The notes under the pieces were generated by a model that worked only from the letters and a program-made list of their open reading frames with translations, was not told where the DNA came from and did not search any database. DNA of 64,000 bases, from the NCBI GenBank assembly GCA_028687935.1, contig JAQTZE010000007.1, forward strand, positions 62,001 through 126,000, in the 5' to 3' direction. The stretch is from Sulfurimonas sp. GTDB taxonomy: Bacteria; Campylobacterota; Campylobacteria; Campylobacterales; Sulfurimonadaceae. Position numbers and translations under genes: made by a program. Below, one piece after another: positions 46,427-54,148 of this stretch (the stretch's first letter is position 1; every line of letters starts with the position of its first letter).

Positions 46427-47619
46427 AAAAACTACTACTAATCGCCCTACTACCTCTATTGCTTGACGCAAAAAGTTCTCTGATATCTAGTATTCCTCTA
46501 CCAAAAACATATATCCAAAATACTGACCCATACGAGTGTGATGAAGATTGTATGCAAGCTTATTTGGATAAAGGAATGATCTTCTCATTTCTTGCTCATG
46601 CACAGAGTAAACTTTCAGATGAAAAACTCGATGAGATGCGTGTGATGAATATGGCTACCTTAAATGTGGGATCACAACAGATAAGTAATGAAAAAGTTCG
46701 TATAGCACTGCTTCTTCCTTATAAAAAAATAGGAAAATATGCATCATCTACGACAAACGCAGCCTTTGCTTATCTCATGACTAAAACGCAGCCTTTTGAG
46801 CTTAAAAGTTATAAGGTCGAGAGCGAAAGTGAAGATGATCTCAAAAGAGCGCTCAACAAGATAGAAGATGACGGATTCACTTTTGTCGTAGCGCCTCTTA
46901 CGCAAAACGGTGCAGATAGTATCGCAGCCATTAACCCTGATATCTATGTCTACATCCCCACAGTAAACAAAAAAGATGCAAAAAGTGCATCTTCATATAT
47001 CTATTATGGCGGTATTGACTACAAAGAACAGACAAATAAACTCTTGCAAGAAGCTGCCTCACCTTTGGCTATATTTTATGATGACTCGCTTATTAGTACA
47101 AAACTAGCAAATTATGAAGAGAGTGCCTTTAGCGGAGGAAGAAGTGTCAAATACTCCGTACCTGCGAGAACAACAAATCTCAAAAACTATCTTGATAAAA
47201 ATTACAAAATCGCAAACGGTTCTATCTTTATCAATACACCAATTGTAAAAACAGGGATGATTATGTCACAGATCACCCTCTATGACGTAAAATACAAAAA
47301 TATCCTCTCAACACAGATCAACTACGATCCGCTTCTGCTCTCTATGACACAGATTCATGACAGAAAAAAGATGCTAGTTGCAAATTCGATTATCGGTAAT
47401 ACCAATGTTCTGATAGAGACAAACTCGATTTTAAGTAATGATATCGTTTATGACTGGATCAACTACACAACTACCGTAGGAATTGACTACTTTTTTAACC
47501 GTATGACAAATGAAGATAGAGAGTATAACTTACCGATGGTAGGCAACCAACTCATCTACCAAATAGAGCTCCTTAGACCTTCTGTTTCGAAATTTGTACC
47601 TATGGATAGTCAACTCTAA
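46423..47619 (+). CDS. Periplasmic-binding-fold exported protein of unknown role
   Basis: 398 residues with a clear signal peptide (KKLLLIALLPLLLDA). A short Cys-containing N-terminal part (YECDEDCMQAYL) precedes a type I periplasmic-binding fold: VRIALLLPYKKIGKYASSTTNAAFAYLM, then VVAPLTQNGADSIAAINPDIYVYIPTVN. This resembles LpoA/Leu-Ile-Val-binding-like sensors. No transporter genes are nearby. The gene is coupled to the upstream glycosylase by ATGA, an odd pairing. Confidence 0.65.
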   Translation: MKKLLLIALLPLLLDAKSSLISSIPLPKTYIQNTDPYECDEDCMQAYLDKGMIFSFLAHAQSKLSDEKLDEMRVMNMATLNVGSQQISNEKVRIALLLPYKKIGKYASSTTNAAFAYLMTKTQPFELKSYKVESESEDDLKRALNKIEDDGFTFVVAPLTQNGADSIAAINPDIYVYIPTVNKKDAKSASSYIYYGGIDYKEQTNKLLQEAASPLAIFYDDSLISTKLANYEESAFSGGRSVKYSVPARTTNLKNYLDKNYKIANGSIFINTPIVKTGMIMSQITLYDVKYKNILSTQINYDPLLLSMTQIHDRKKMLVANSIIGNTNVLIETNSILSNDIVYDWINYTTTVGIDYFFNRMTNEDREYNLPMVGNQLIYQIELLRPSVSKFVPMDSQL

Positions 47620-47621
47620 GA

Positions 47622-47999
47622 TTATTCAAAAAGTCCTAAAAGAAGCTCTTTCGTTTTCATATCTATCTTTTGAGCTTTGCCTTCAAAAGAGATATGCGCA
47701 AGCGTAATAAAAAGTTCAAAAATCTTTTTCTCTCCTTTGTAAATACTCTGCTTGAGTCTAAAAGAAGCCGCTCGCATCTCCAGTAAATCCGTTGTTATCT
47801 CAAGCATATCACCAAGTTTGGCACTTGCCATATACTCCGCTTCAATCTTTTTTGCCACAAAATGCCCATTTTCTAAAACAGGACTTAAATCCCGACTAAA
47901 AAAAGCCTCACTCCGCGCTCTTTCACAAAAATTGAGATAGACAGAATGATACACTACCCCACCTGTATCTGTATCTTCGTAATAAACTCGTATTTGCAC
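47622..47999 (-). CDS. ybgC: YbgC-family acyl-CoA thioesterase
   Basis: 125-residue hot-dog thioesterase; the signature YYEDTDTGGVVYHSVYLNFCERARSE contains the catalytic Asp. Linked in many bacteria to phospholipid/Tol-Pal functions. The start is GTG at 47,999, where relatives usually have ATG. The upstream region is the integrase of the island, so the native promoter and possibly the original start may have been replaced on integration. Confidence 0.85.
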   Translation of the reverse strand: MQIRVYYEDTDTGGVVYHSVYLNFCERARSEAFFSRDLSPVLENGHFVAKKIEAEYMASAKLGDMLEITTDLLEMRAASFRLKQSIYKGEKKIFELFITLAHISFEGKAQKIDMKTKELLLGLFE

Positions 48000-48032
48000 T
48001 CTATAAACCCCTATATTAAAGCACTTTGATGG

Positions 48033-49211
48033 CTAAGAATTAGCCAATGTGTCAAAAATTGTGCCAAATTTCTCTAATTTCTGAAACCTTGTTGCTTCAT
48101 CTTCTTGGATAAACTTTGTGTATGTTGAAAGTGTAATTGAGACATCTTTATGACCTAAAGTTTTTGATACCCAAACTATATCAACACCTTGACTTATCAT
48201 CTGTGAAGCAAATGTATGTCTAAGATTATACAGAACTCTCTCTTTGATATTGTTTCGAGTGAGCAATCTTTTAAATGAAGCAGCAAGGGTATCGTGTGAA
48301 AAATATCTTTTGCCACTTCTTGTATAAAATAGATACTCTTTATCTCCAGTGAGCTTTTGTTGACTTAGTAACACTTCTAAAGTTTGAGGCAAGATATCCA
48401 CATATCGCATAGATGACATCGTTTTTGGTGTGCCATCTTTTCCAGCAACTCTTGTTTGCATTATTTTGATTTGCTTTTTATCAAAGAGTATATCTTGCCA
48501 TCTAAGAGCAACTGCTTCACCTGGTCTCATTCCTGTAAAAAGCATCAGTTTATAGAAGTTTTTATTGTGTTCAAAAAGTTGATTATCTTCTAAAATAAGC
48601 TTAATCTCTGCATTGTTAAAAGGCATCACATCCTCTTCTTCATCAAATAAAGAGTTTTGCTTTGATTTTTGTTTTGGTGCTTTTACTAATTGCATAGGAT
48701 TTTTAACGATTATTTCATTGATAAAAGCATCTTGCAAAATGTTGTAAAAGATTGAACGATACTTTTGAGCACTTGATGGTGTGAGAGTTGTAAGTAATCT
48801 ATTTTGCCAATCTTGTATATCCATCGGTTTTATAGCACTAATTTTTGTTTTACCAAAATATGGAACCACATAGTTTTTAAAAGCTGCCATTTTTCGCTCA
48901 TAAACATGAGGTTTAATATTTGGTTTATTAGCATTTATGCTTTTTATTCCAAACTCTTCAACTGTCATATCTTTTGGATCATCAAACTCCTCTTCTAAAG
49001 CAATATTTGCACCTGTAAGTCCAAGCATTAGCTCTGGAATAATCTCTTTTTTAATGATAAGTAAATTATCACTATTTGCTTTTAACGAAGTACTTCTTCG
49101 TTGTCTTTTATTATCGATGAAAAAATCCAAATTCCAATGACCACTTCGCTCAATAATCCTAAATCTAACATCTTGATAGATATATTTGACTGATTTTTGC
49201 TTTTTCATCAT
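48033..49211 (-). CDS. int: Tyrosine integrase
   Basis: 392 residues. N-terminal arm-binding-like and SAM-like core-binding domains (about 100-175), then the catalytic domain. Catalytic residues: Arg229 in FTGMRPGEAVALRW, a Lys near 263, Arg331 in LRHTFASQ, His354 in TLGHKD, and nucleophile Tyr364. The His of the HxxR motif is Tyr328 here, a variant that many active phage integrases share. It sits at the left boundary, transcribed toward ybgC, as expected for the element's own integrase. Confidence 0.93.
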   Translation of the reverse strand: MMKKQKSVKYIYQDVRFRIIERSGHWNLDFFIDNKRQRRSTSLKANSDNLLIIKKEIIPELMLGLTGANIALEEEFDDPKDMTVEEFGIKSINANKPNIKPHVYERKMAAFKNYVVPYFGKTKISAIKPMDIQDWQNRLLTTLTPSSAQKYRSIFYNILQDAFINEIIVKNPMQLVKAPKQKSKQNSLFDEEEDVMPFNNAEIKLILEDNQLFEHNKNFYKLMLFTGMRPGEAVALRWQDILFDKKQIKIMQTRVAGKDGTPKTMSSMRYVDILPQTLEVLLSQQKLTGDKEYLFYTRSGKRYFSHDTLAASFKRLLTRNNIKERVLYNLRHTFASQMISQGVDIVWVSKTLGHKDVSITLSTYTKFIQEDEATRFQKLEKFGTIFDTLANS

Positions 49212-49570
49212 CCTGCCCTCTTCATTTTCTCAAACATCTTTTTTGCATTTGGATTTGACAAAATCACCGGTTTTTCTTCTATCTCAACTTTGATAGGTTT
49301 TTTCATCTCCACTTGTCTTTTGATACCTGATTTTTTAAATGCAATAATTGCTTCAGGAATAAATCGAAGTTTATTTTTACCAACCTTTTCATAATGTAAC
49401 CCATCTTCCAAAACGCCATTTCTGATGTAGTGGTTGAGTGTAGGCTCTGTAATATCTAAAAATGTCAAAACATTTCGCTTGAGCTGTAGATTTGGCATAA
49501 ACATCTGTAAAGTATCTTGTATATCTTCAAATTTTTCAAGTAATAAATCTAATTTTTGTCCGTCATACAT
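49208..49570 (-). CDS. Helix-turn-helix protein, probable excisionase or AlpA-like
   Basis: About 120 residues. The middle part (LTFLDITEPTLNHYIRNGVLEDGLHYEKVGKNKLRFIPEAIIAFKK) has the MerR/excisionase winged-helix look, with a HTH followed by an R-F-P wing. The ATG at 49,570 has an ideal GAGGAAG site; the longer frame is rejected. The stop overlaps the integrase start by 4 nt, so it is co-translated with int. That layout fits a recombination directionality factor. Confidence 0.65.
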   Translation of the reverse strand: MYDGQKLDLLLEKFEDIQDTLQMFMPNLQLKRNVLTFLDITEPTLNHYIRNGVLEDGLHYEKVGKNKLRFIPEAIIAFKKSGIKRQVEMKKPIKVEIEEKPVILSNPNAKKMFEKMKRAG

Positions 49571-49642
49571 AATCTTCCTCCTATTCCTACAATACATTCA
49601 TATTTTTTGAGTTATCGTAAGCTATCTTATAAATCTCATTCA

Positions 49643-51049
49643 TTACAAACCCCTATTTATGGAGTTATCTTGGCTATCTGGGTTATCTAGTAGCTCAAAG
49701 ACCAATTTATTGTTTTGTCGTGGAATTCTTGTAGCTTTCCAGTATTTATCTTTACCACTTTGAATGATTTTATTGGCTTTATCTTTGTTGTAACCAGCAT
49801 CAATTAGAGTGCTTAAAATATCACTGTATTTTGGTTTTTCATTGCATGAAGCAATAAACCTTATGATCTCTTCTTTGATTTCCAAATCTTCATTTGTCTC
49901 CATTGCATAATCCACATCAACTTTTGTAAGTGTATTGTCTTGATTGTATTTAAAGGCTATGTAGTCTGATGTGTTATTTCTATCTTTTATGGGGATGAGG
50001 ATATAGGTCTGCTTATCTTCATTTTTTCTAAGCTCGAATGCTAAAGCAACATCTTCAGCAAATGCACTACTGCCTGCAAATTCTGAGTTAAACTCTTTTT
50101 GAAGTTTGTTTTGGTGATGCAAAAAGATAATCGTAGCACCATTTTTTCTTAGTTTTTTTAGCATTTTCATAAGTTTTGTTACATCCTTATGGCTATTCCT
50201 ATCACCTACAATGAAATTTTTAATTGAGTCAAAAACAATCAAACAATCAGTTAAATCTTTTTTCATCAATTCATTAATAATTTCAGTAAGTTTTGTTTGC
50301 GTAAGCTCTACAAAATAATTAAGTCTATTGCCAAATTTTTCTTTTAAAAGATGAATATTTCTTGTTTTTATTGTAAGTTCTGAGTTGTCGCCATCAAGAT
50401 AAAAAACTCGTTTTATTTTCTCTTCACTTAAAAACATATTACATAAAGCAACTGATAACAATGATTTACCAGTGCCAGGACGTGCAACTATCATAACGAT
50501 ATCATTTTTAACTATGAAATTATCATAAAGATACTCAACTTTTTTGTTCTTAATTCTCTCAACATCCAAATCTAAAGAACTGATATAGGCTTCAAATTTT
50601 TCATCAAATGCCTTTAAATCTCTTATCTCTCCATTTACATCTTGTTCCTCTTTTAAAGACTGTAAATGTCCAATAAGGGTAAAATCTCCCTCCTTGATTT
50701 TCGCAGCTGTGATTAACATTTGTCTATCTAAACTATGATGTTTCACTATTTGTGCCATATCAACGATATTTGCTATTGGACTTTTTGCTAATACCTCAAT
50801 AACCGCCTGTTCTGTGATTTCTTTATTCTGCAATAAAATAAAATTCTCATCAATAGGTTTATCATCATTAAACAATTTGATAATCGCTTTAAAAATAGCT
50901 CCATTTTGTTTATGTATAAAATCTTTTTCATCTAAAATTTTTACAACTTTCCCGATATTTTCAGCACTTGCGAATTGCATCATAGAGCTTAAAAGCCCTT
51001 GCTCTATTGCAAGTAAGAAACTATAATCATTGTCTTGGGTATAATTCAT
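49643..51049 (-). CDS. Replicative helicase, DnaB N-domain plus RepA/RecA-type ATPase
   Basis: 468 residues. The first about 110 match the DnaB N-terminal helical domain (FLLAIEQGLLSSMMQFA, IFKAIIKLFNDDKPIDENFI). A RecA-fold motor then shows Walker A MIVARPGTGKS (187-196), Walker B CLIVFDSIKNF, and a sensor strand IIFLHHQNK; a winged-helix tail ends the protein. This resembles hexameric helicases of plasmids and satellites (RepA of RSF1010 type, GP4d). Probably drives replication of the excised element. Good AAGGAAA ribosome-binding site. Confidence 0.8.
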   Translation of the reverse strand: MNYTQDNDYSFLLAIEQGLLSSMMQFASAENIGKVVKILDEKDFIHKQNGAIFKAIIKLFNDDKPIDENFILLQNKEITEQAVIEVLAKSPIANIVDMAQIVKHHSLDRQMLITAAKIKEGDFTLIGHLQSLKEEQDVNGEIRDLKAFDEKFEAYISSLDLDVERIKNKKVEYLYDNFIVKNDIVMIVARPGTGKSLLSVALCNMFLSEEKIKRVFYLDGDNSELTIKTRNIHLLKEKFGNRLNYFVELTQTKLTEIINELMKKDLTDCLIVFDSIKNFIVGDRNSHKDVTKLMKMLKKLRKNGATIIFLHHQNKLQKEFNSEFAGSSAFAEDVALAFELRKNEDKQTYILIPIKDRNNTSDYIAFKYNQDNTLTKVDVDYAMETNEDLEIKEEIIRFIASCNEKPKYSDILSTLIDAGYNKDKANKIIQSGKDKYWKATRIPRQNNKLVFELLDNPDSQDNSINRGL

Positions 51050-51061
51050 CTGTTTGTTTCC

Positions 51062-51739
51062 TTATGCAACTTCGGATTCAAATACAAAAACAAGCTGAGA
51101 GTGGCCGCTTTCAGTTTGTTCTTTTTTCAAATTTAGCTTTACTAAATCATTAGTCCCAAAAACATCTTTGATACTCAAATCAAACTTTTTACAAAGCTCT
51201 TCAATGTCCTCTTTATCAAGCGAATTATCAAAATATCCATCTTCCCAGATAAATTTCAAAGCTTTTATAATTTGCTTTTTTGGATGCTTTTGTAGTTTTT
51301 CAAACTCCAAAACATCTTCTATGTTGCTATAAGTAGTGCTAATCTCATCATTAAAAGCGATTTTGATTTTTGAGATATCTATGTACTCTTTATAAGCTGG
51401 ATTTGAAGTAAGATTGATAAAAGTGTTTATCCATCTATCAATAATCCAAGCAACGGTTTTTTGACTTGAACATAGATTGCTAAAGAGTTTGTTTTGAGAT
51501 TTAATCGCTTTTTCATACATCTTTGTAGCTCTATTTGTAAGATATTCATCCACAATAGGTGCTACATCATCAACATATGAAGTTAAAAACATTTTAGATG
51601 TTTGTGTTTCAAAAAACTCTTTGGCACTATCTTTTGCCCAAGGTAGAATTGATTTAAAAATATTTATATCTTTGAATATCATTGCAGGATTGCTAATCTT
51701 TGGTGCAAGATATTCGACGGCTATCTGTTTTGAGTGCAT
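51062..51739 (-). CDS. Hypothetical protein upstream of the helicase
   Basis: 225 residues, largely helical, no signal peptide or recognised motif. An Asp/Glu-rich helical stretch near the C-terminus is followed by LVFVFESEVA. Perfect AAGGAGA ribosome-binding site. Position directly upstream of the helicase (12-nt gap) and divergent from the XRE regulator suggests a replication-initiation or loader role, which is an inference from location only. First gene of the leftward operon controlled from 51,740-51,882. Confidence 0.55.
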   Translation of the reverse strand: MHSKQIAVEYLAPKISNPAMIFKDINIFKSILPWAKDSAKEFFETQTSKMFLTSYVDDVAPIVDEYLTNRATKMYEKAIKSQNKLFSNLCSSQKTVAWIIDRWINTFINLTSNPAYKEYIDISKIKIAFNDEISTTYSNIEDVLEFEKLQKHPKKQIIKALKFIWEDGYFDNSLDKEDIEELCKKFDLSIKDVFGTNDLVKLNLKKEQTESGHSQLVFVFESEVA

Positions 51740-51753
51740 TTTTTCTCCTTTCT

Positions 51754-51769
51754 ATATCGTTTACGATAT
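51754..51769. promoter_or_regulatory. Palindrome in the divergent control region
   Basis: ATATCGT-TT-ACGATAT, perfect 7-bp arms, 15 nt upstream of the leftward hypothetical gene. A likely binding site for a dimeric regulator. Its sequence differs from the CTTAAG sites at 51,808-51,842. Confidence 0.5.
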
Positions 51770-51807
51770 TATTAGTATTTGAAACTTTATCATCTATAAA
51801 TTTAAAT

Positions 51808-51842
51808 ATACCTTAAGCTATCACTTATATACTTTAAGATAT
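51808..51842. promoter_or_regulatory. Two operator-like sites 21 bp apart
   Basis: ATACCTTAAGCTAT (51,808-51,821) and ATACTTTAAGATAT (51,829-51,842) are near-palindromic and repeat with 21-bp centre spacing, i.e. two helical turns on the same face. They lie 41-75 nt before the XRE gene start. Probable operators for that regulator, forming a lambda-like switch. Confidence 0.55.
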
Positions 51843-51882
51843 TATTAGAAATTGATTGAATATTGTTTATTTAGGAAAGAAT

Positions 51883-52614
51883 ATGTATTTAAAAGAATTT
51901 AGAGAGCAGACTGGCTTATCACAAAAAGAATTTGCTGAGAAACTAGAATTAACACAAGTTACAATTGCCCGATATGAAACAGATAAAATGAATCCTACAA
52001 GTGCAGTAATTCAAAAATATATTGATGTTTTTGCTGCAAATCCAAGTTATCTTTTTTTAGGCTTAGAGCCAAAATTTTTAACTTTTGAAGACAATAATTT
52101 GACTCAAGAAAACCATGAAGTATTGAAAGATTTAAATTTACTTTTGTCTCAAGATGAATTAAATCTTGAATTAAACAGTATTCTGATTAACAAAGTACTT
52201 GATAAATTTATTCACAATAAAGAAGAAAGCTCAACAGTTGAAAAATTACTCAAAGCTTTGAAACTCGAAGGACATATTCCAGTAAGACCATTTTTATTTT
52301 TATACTATATTTTCAGATATATTGCTGAAAATAAGGCTGAATTAGAAAATATTGAATCTTATAAAAAGTATATTGTTGATCTTGTAAGTAGATATAAAGT
52401 TTTTACGATTAAAAACAATCCAGCATTCACGAATAAAATCAAACAAGAATTTGAAGCAAATATTGAATTGAACTTTACCGAGAAGGAGTGTAAACTGTTG
52501 ATTACTCATCCTGAGGAAACCATTAAAAAATTGGAATCAAAAATGACTCCAATGATAGTGTTAGCACATCGTAAAATTGATGTTAAAACTCTATTTCCTC
52601 CATTTGAAAAATAA
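51883..52614 (+). CDS. XRE/Cro-CI family transcriptional regulator
   Basis: About 243 residues. The N-terminal HTH (YLKEFREQTGLSQKEFAEKLELTQVTIARYETDKMNPTS) is a textbook Cro/CI domain. The C-terminal 180 residues are helical and lack the Ser/Lys cleavage residues of LexA-type repressors. The ATG at 51,883 has an AGGAAAG site, better than the TTG-type start nine codons earlier. Divergent from the replication/integration operon, so probably its repressor. Confidence 0.85.
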   Translation: MYLKEFREQTGLSQKEFAEKLELTQVTIARYETDKMNPTSAVIQKYIDVFAANPSYLFLGLEPKFLTFEDNNLTQENHEVLKDLNLLLSQDELNLELNSILINKVLDKFIHNKEESSTVEKLLKALKLEGHIPVRPFLFLYYIFRYIAENKAELENIESYKKYIVDLVSRYKVFTIKNNPAFTNKIKQEFEANIELNFTEKECKLLITHPEETIKKLESKMTPMIVLAHRKIDVKTLFPPFEK

Positions 52615-52617
52615 CTC

Positions 52618-52785
52618 TTAGTTAATATTTTTCTTTACAAAATGATAAAAAGCTGTATAGCTAATTTTTGTACCGGAATTTATTTTCGAGTTAATAATTT
52701 TCCATGTTGATGTTATTGAAGCTCCGCAATCAATTAACTCTCTGATTTCTCTTCTATACTTTTCCATTCTACTTTTTGCTGCCAT
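52618..52785 (-). CDS. 55-residue TraK-like DNA-binding protein
   Basis: Complete short gene with ATG at 52,785, AGGAGC ribosome-binding site and TAA at 52,618. It reads MAAKSRMEKYRREIRELIDC, then GASITSTWKIINSK, then KISYTAFYHFVKKNI. The G-x-S-x(3)-W-x(2)-I and ISYT-F--FV pattern matches TraK-type HTH domains of conjugative or mobilizable elements as I remember them. It also parallels the C-terminus of the 52,879 protein. The gene fills most of a gap that otherwise looks empty. Confidence 0.55.
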   Translation of the reverse strand: MAAKSRMEKYRREIRELIDCGASITSTWKIINSKINSGTKISYTAFYHFVKKNIN

Positions 52786-52878
52786 TTGTTGCTCCTATAT
52801 TGAATCTTTACCCATATTCATAATTTCAGATTTACCAAAATTATGAATACCTTGTAAATAAAATCAAACGAGGTGAAT

Positions 52879-53400
52879 ATGGAACAAAAAAACAACATTG
52901 TTGACAGTGGAACTCTCTCAAGTTTAGAGTTTCACACTAAGCTCTCCAAAGAGCAGAGAAAAACACTTATAAACTGGTTCAATAAACAAAACATCGAATT
53001 TCAAATACTGATATTTGATGAGCAAAAAAATCAGTTTTTTAAACTTAAAAATGAGGGAATTGATAAAAAGCTTTTATCTTTGGCTTCATATTTACTTGCT
53101 ATTAGGCACTTTTACGACAAAGAGCAGCTTTTAAAATCAAAGAATAAATCTCAGACTTTAAGTGAGCTTGGAGGTATCGCTAAAATAGAGCGAATAAAGC
53201 TTAAAAAAGAGAAACCAAAACAAAAGCTTCAAATGCTTTTATCGATGCATTCTGTTATTTTAGGACTGCATGATGATGGGTATAGCTTAAGAGATATAAA
53301 ACAACATTTACAAAGTAAATATAAAAAAACTATCTCACATACTTATCTATCCCAATACATAAACGAGCACATCATAAAAAAGGATGAGAAAAATGTATAA
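52879..53400 (+). CDS. Protein with C-terminal TraK-like HTH
   Basis: 173 residues. N-terminal helical part, a basic linker (IERIKLKKEKPKQKLQ), and a C-terminal HTH (LHDDGYSLRDIKQHLQS, then KTISHTYLSQYINEHI) like that of the 55-residue neighbour. I chose the ATG at 52,879, spaced properly from the CGAGG site; a GTG six bases earlier is too close. First of three plus-strand genes. Likely a DNA-binding factor of the element; mobilization is a guess. Confidence 0.55.
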   Translation: MEQKNNIVDSGTLSSLEFHTKLSKEQRKTLINWFNKQNIEFQILIFDEQKNQFFKLKNEGIDKKLLSLASYLLAIRHFYDKEQLLKSKNKSQTLSELGGIAKIERIKLKKEKPKQKLQMLLSMHSVILGLHDDGYSLRDIKQHLQSKYKKTISHTYLSQYINEHIIKKDEKNV

Positions 53401-53800
53401 CGAAACAACCTTTATAATGATGCAAATAGTTGTATTTTTTAGTGGAGTGATTGCTGGAGCTGGAATATTTTACTTTCTACAAGATAGATTTGCTCTTGGT
53501 ATTCAAAAGCTTCTTATGAACTACTCATTAGAGTTTCAAACCCAATTAGCTCAAAATGTTGATGAGATTGAGGAGCAATTTGCTGAGTATAAAAAATATC
53601 TCTTGAAAATGGCTAGTGAAAATGCAAAGGAGCAAAAAGATATTCAAGATAGTTTCAAACTTATAGATAATAGCCTCTCAAAGTTTCATACAGAGATAAA
53701 GTCAACTCATTATGTGAGACAATCTTTAGAAGATGAAATTACAAAACTAAAAAATATTATCAAACGACAAAACAAACACAATAAACAAAAGGAGCAATAA
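53393..53800 (+). CDS. Membrane-anchored coiled-coil protein
   Basis: 135 residues with one N-terminal TM helix (MMQIVVFFSGVIAGAGIFYFL) and a long heptad-rich cytoplasmic helix (QNVDEIEEQFAEYKKYLLKM onward) ending in a basic tail. The ATG overlaps the previous stop by 8 nt, so it is coupled. No recognisable family. Layout recalls small accessory membrane proteins of mobilization or replication modules. Confidence 0.55.
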   Translation: MYNETTFIMMQIVVFFSGVIAGAGIFYFLQDRFALGIQKLLMNYSLEFQTQLAQNVDEIEEQFAEYKKYLLKMASENAKEQKDIQDSFKLIDNSLSKFHTEIKSTHYVRQSLEDEITKLKNIIKRQNKHNKQKEQ

Positions 53801-54148
53801 ATGGCATTTTTATTCGATAAATTTAAAAATATGTTCAAAGAGAAAACTGGTGAGGAATTCACAAAAAATGAAAAAGAGTATGTGATAATTTATTTTGCAA
53901 ATAGCAATCCAAAGTCATCTTCTAAAACAATATTCTATAGTGCAATGCGTTGCTTAAGAGCATTTTATCCATTACCTGCAATTAAAGCTATGGTACAAAG
54001 TGAAGTAAAAGAAGCATTCAAAAAAGAGCAAGCACCAAAGCGTATTAAAAAGCTTTATAAAGAATTTGCGGAAATAATTTTTAACGCAGCTATGGAAAAA
54101 AATATTAGCAATACTATAAAGCGAAATGAAAAATCTAAAAGTCTATAA
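53801..54148 (+). CDS. Hypothetical protein of the plus-strand triplet
   Basis: 115 residues, basic and helical, with KTGEEFTKNEKEYVIIYFANSNPKSSSKTIFYS near the N-terminus and no membrane segment. The start follows the previous stop without a gap and has a GGAG site. Its last 6 nt overlap the convergent beta-lactamase gene. Function unknown. Confidence 0.5.
   Translation: MAFLFDKFKNMFKEKTGEEFTKNEKEYVIIYFANSNPKSSSKTIFYSAMRCLRAFYPLPAIKAMVQSEVKEAFKKEQAPKRIKKLYKEFAEIIFNAAMEKNISNTIKRNEKSKSL

Larger units (their letters stand above)
782..46792. repeat. Dispersed 7-mer AAACGCA / TGCGTTT, about 100 copies in the backbone
   Basis: By-eye count on the plus strand for 1-48,000: about 51 AAACGCA and about 51 TGCGTTT. 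Most AAACGCA copies are followed by G or A (AAACGCAR). Copies lie in genes of both strands and in intergenic DNA. The span given runs from the first to the last backbone copy. Only two copies (58,483 and 61,108) lie in the 16-kb island. See findings for interpretation. Confidence 0.85.

Noticed and set aside
782-46792. Codon or dipeptide preference (Asn-Ala, Ala-Phe) as the cause of the AAACGCA excess
   Set aside because: The motif also occurs between genes and in other frames, on both strands equally, and is near background in the island; not fully excluded without a codon-shuffled control.
49587-49643. 18-codon frame overlapping the helicase stop (TAATG)
   Set aside because: Too short to support; no composition or motif evidence beyond the overlap.
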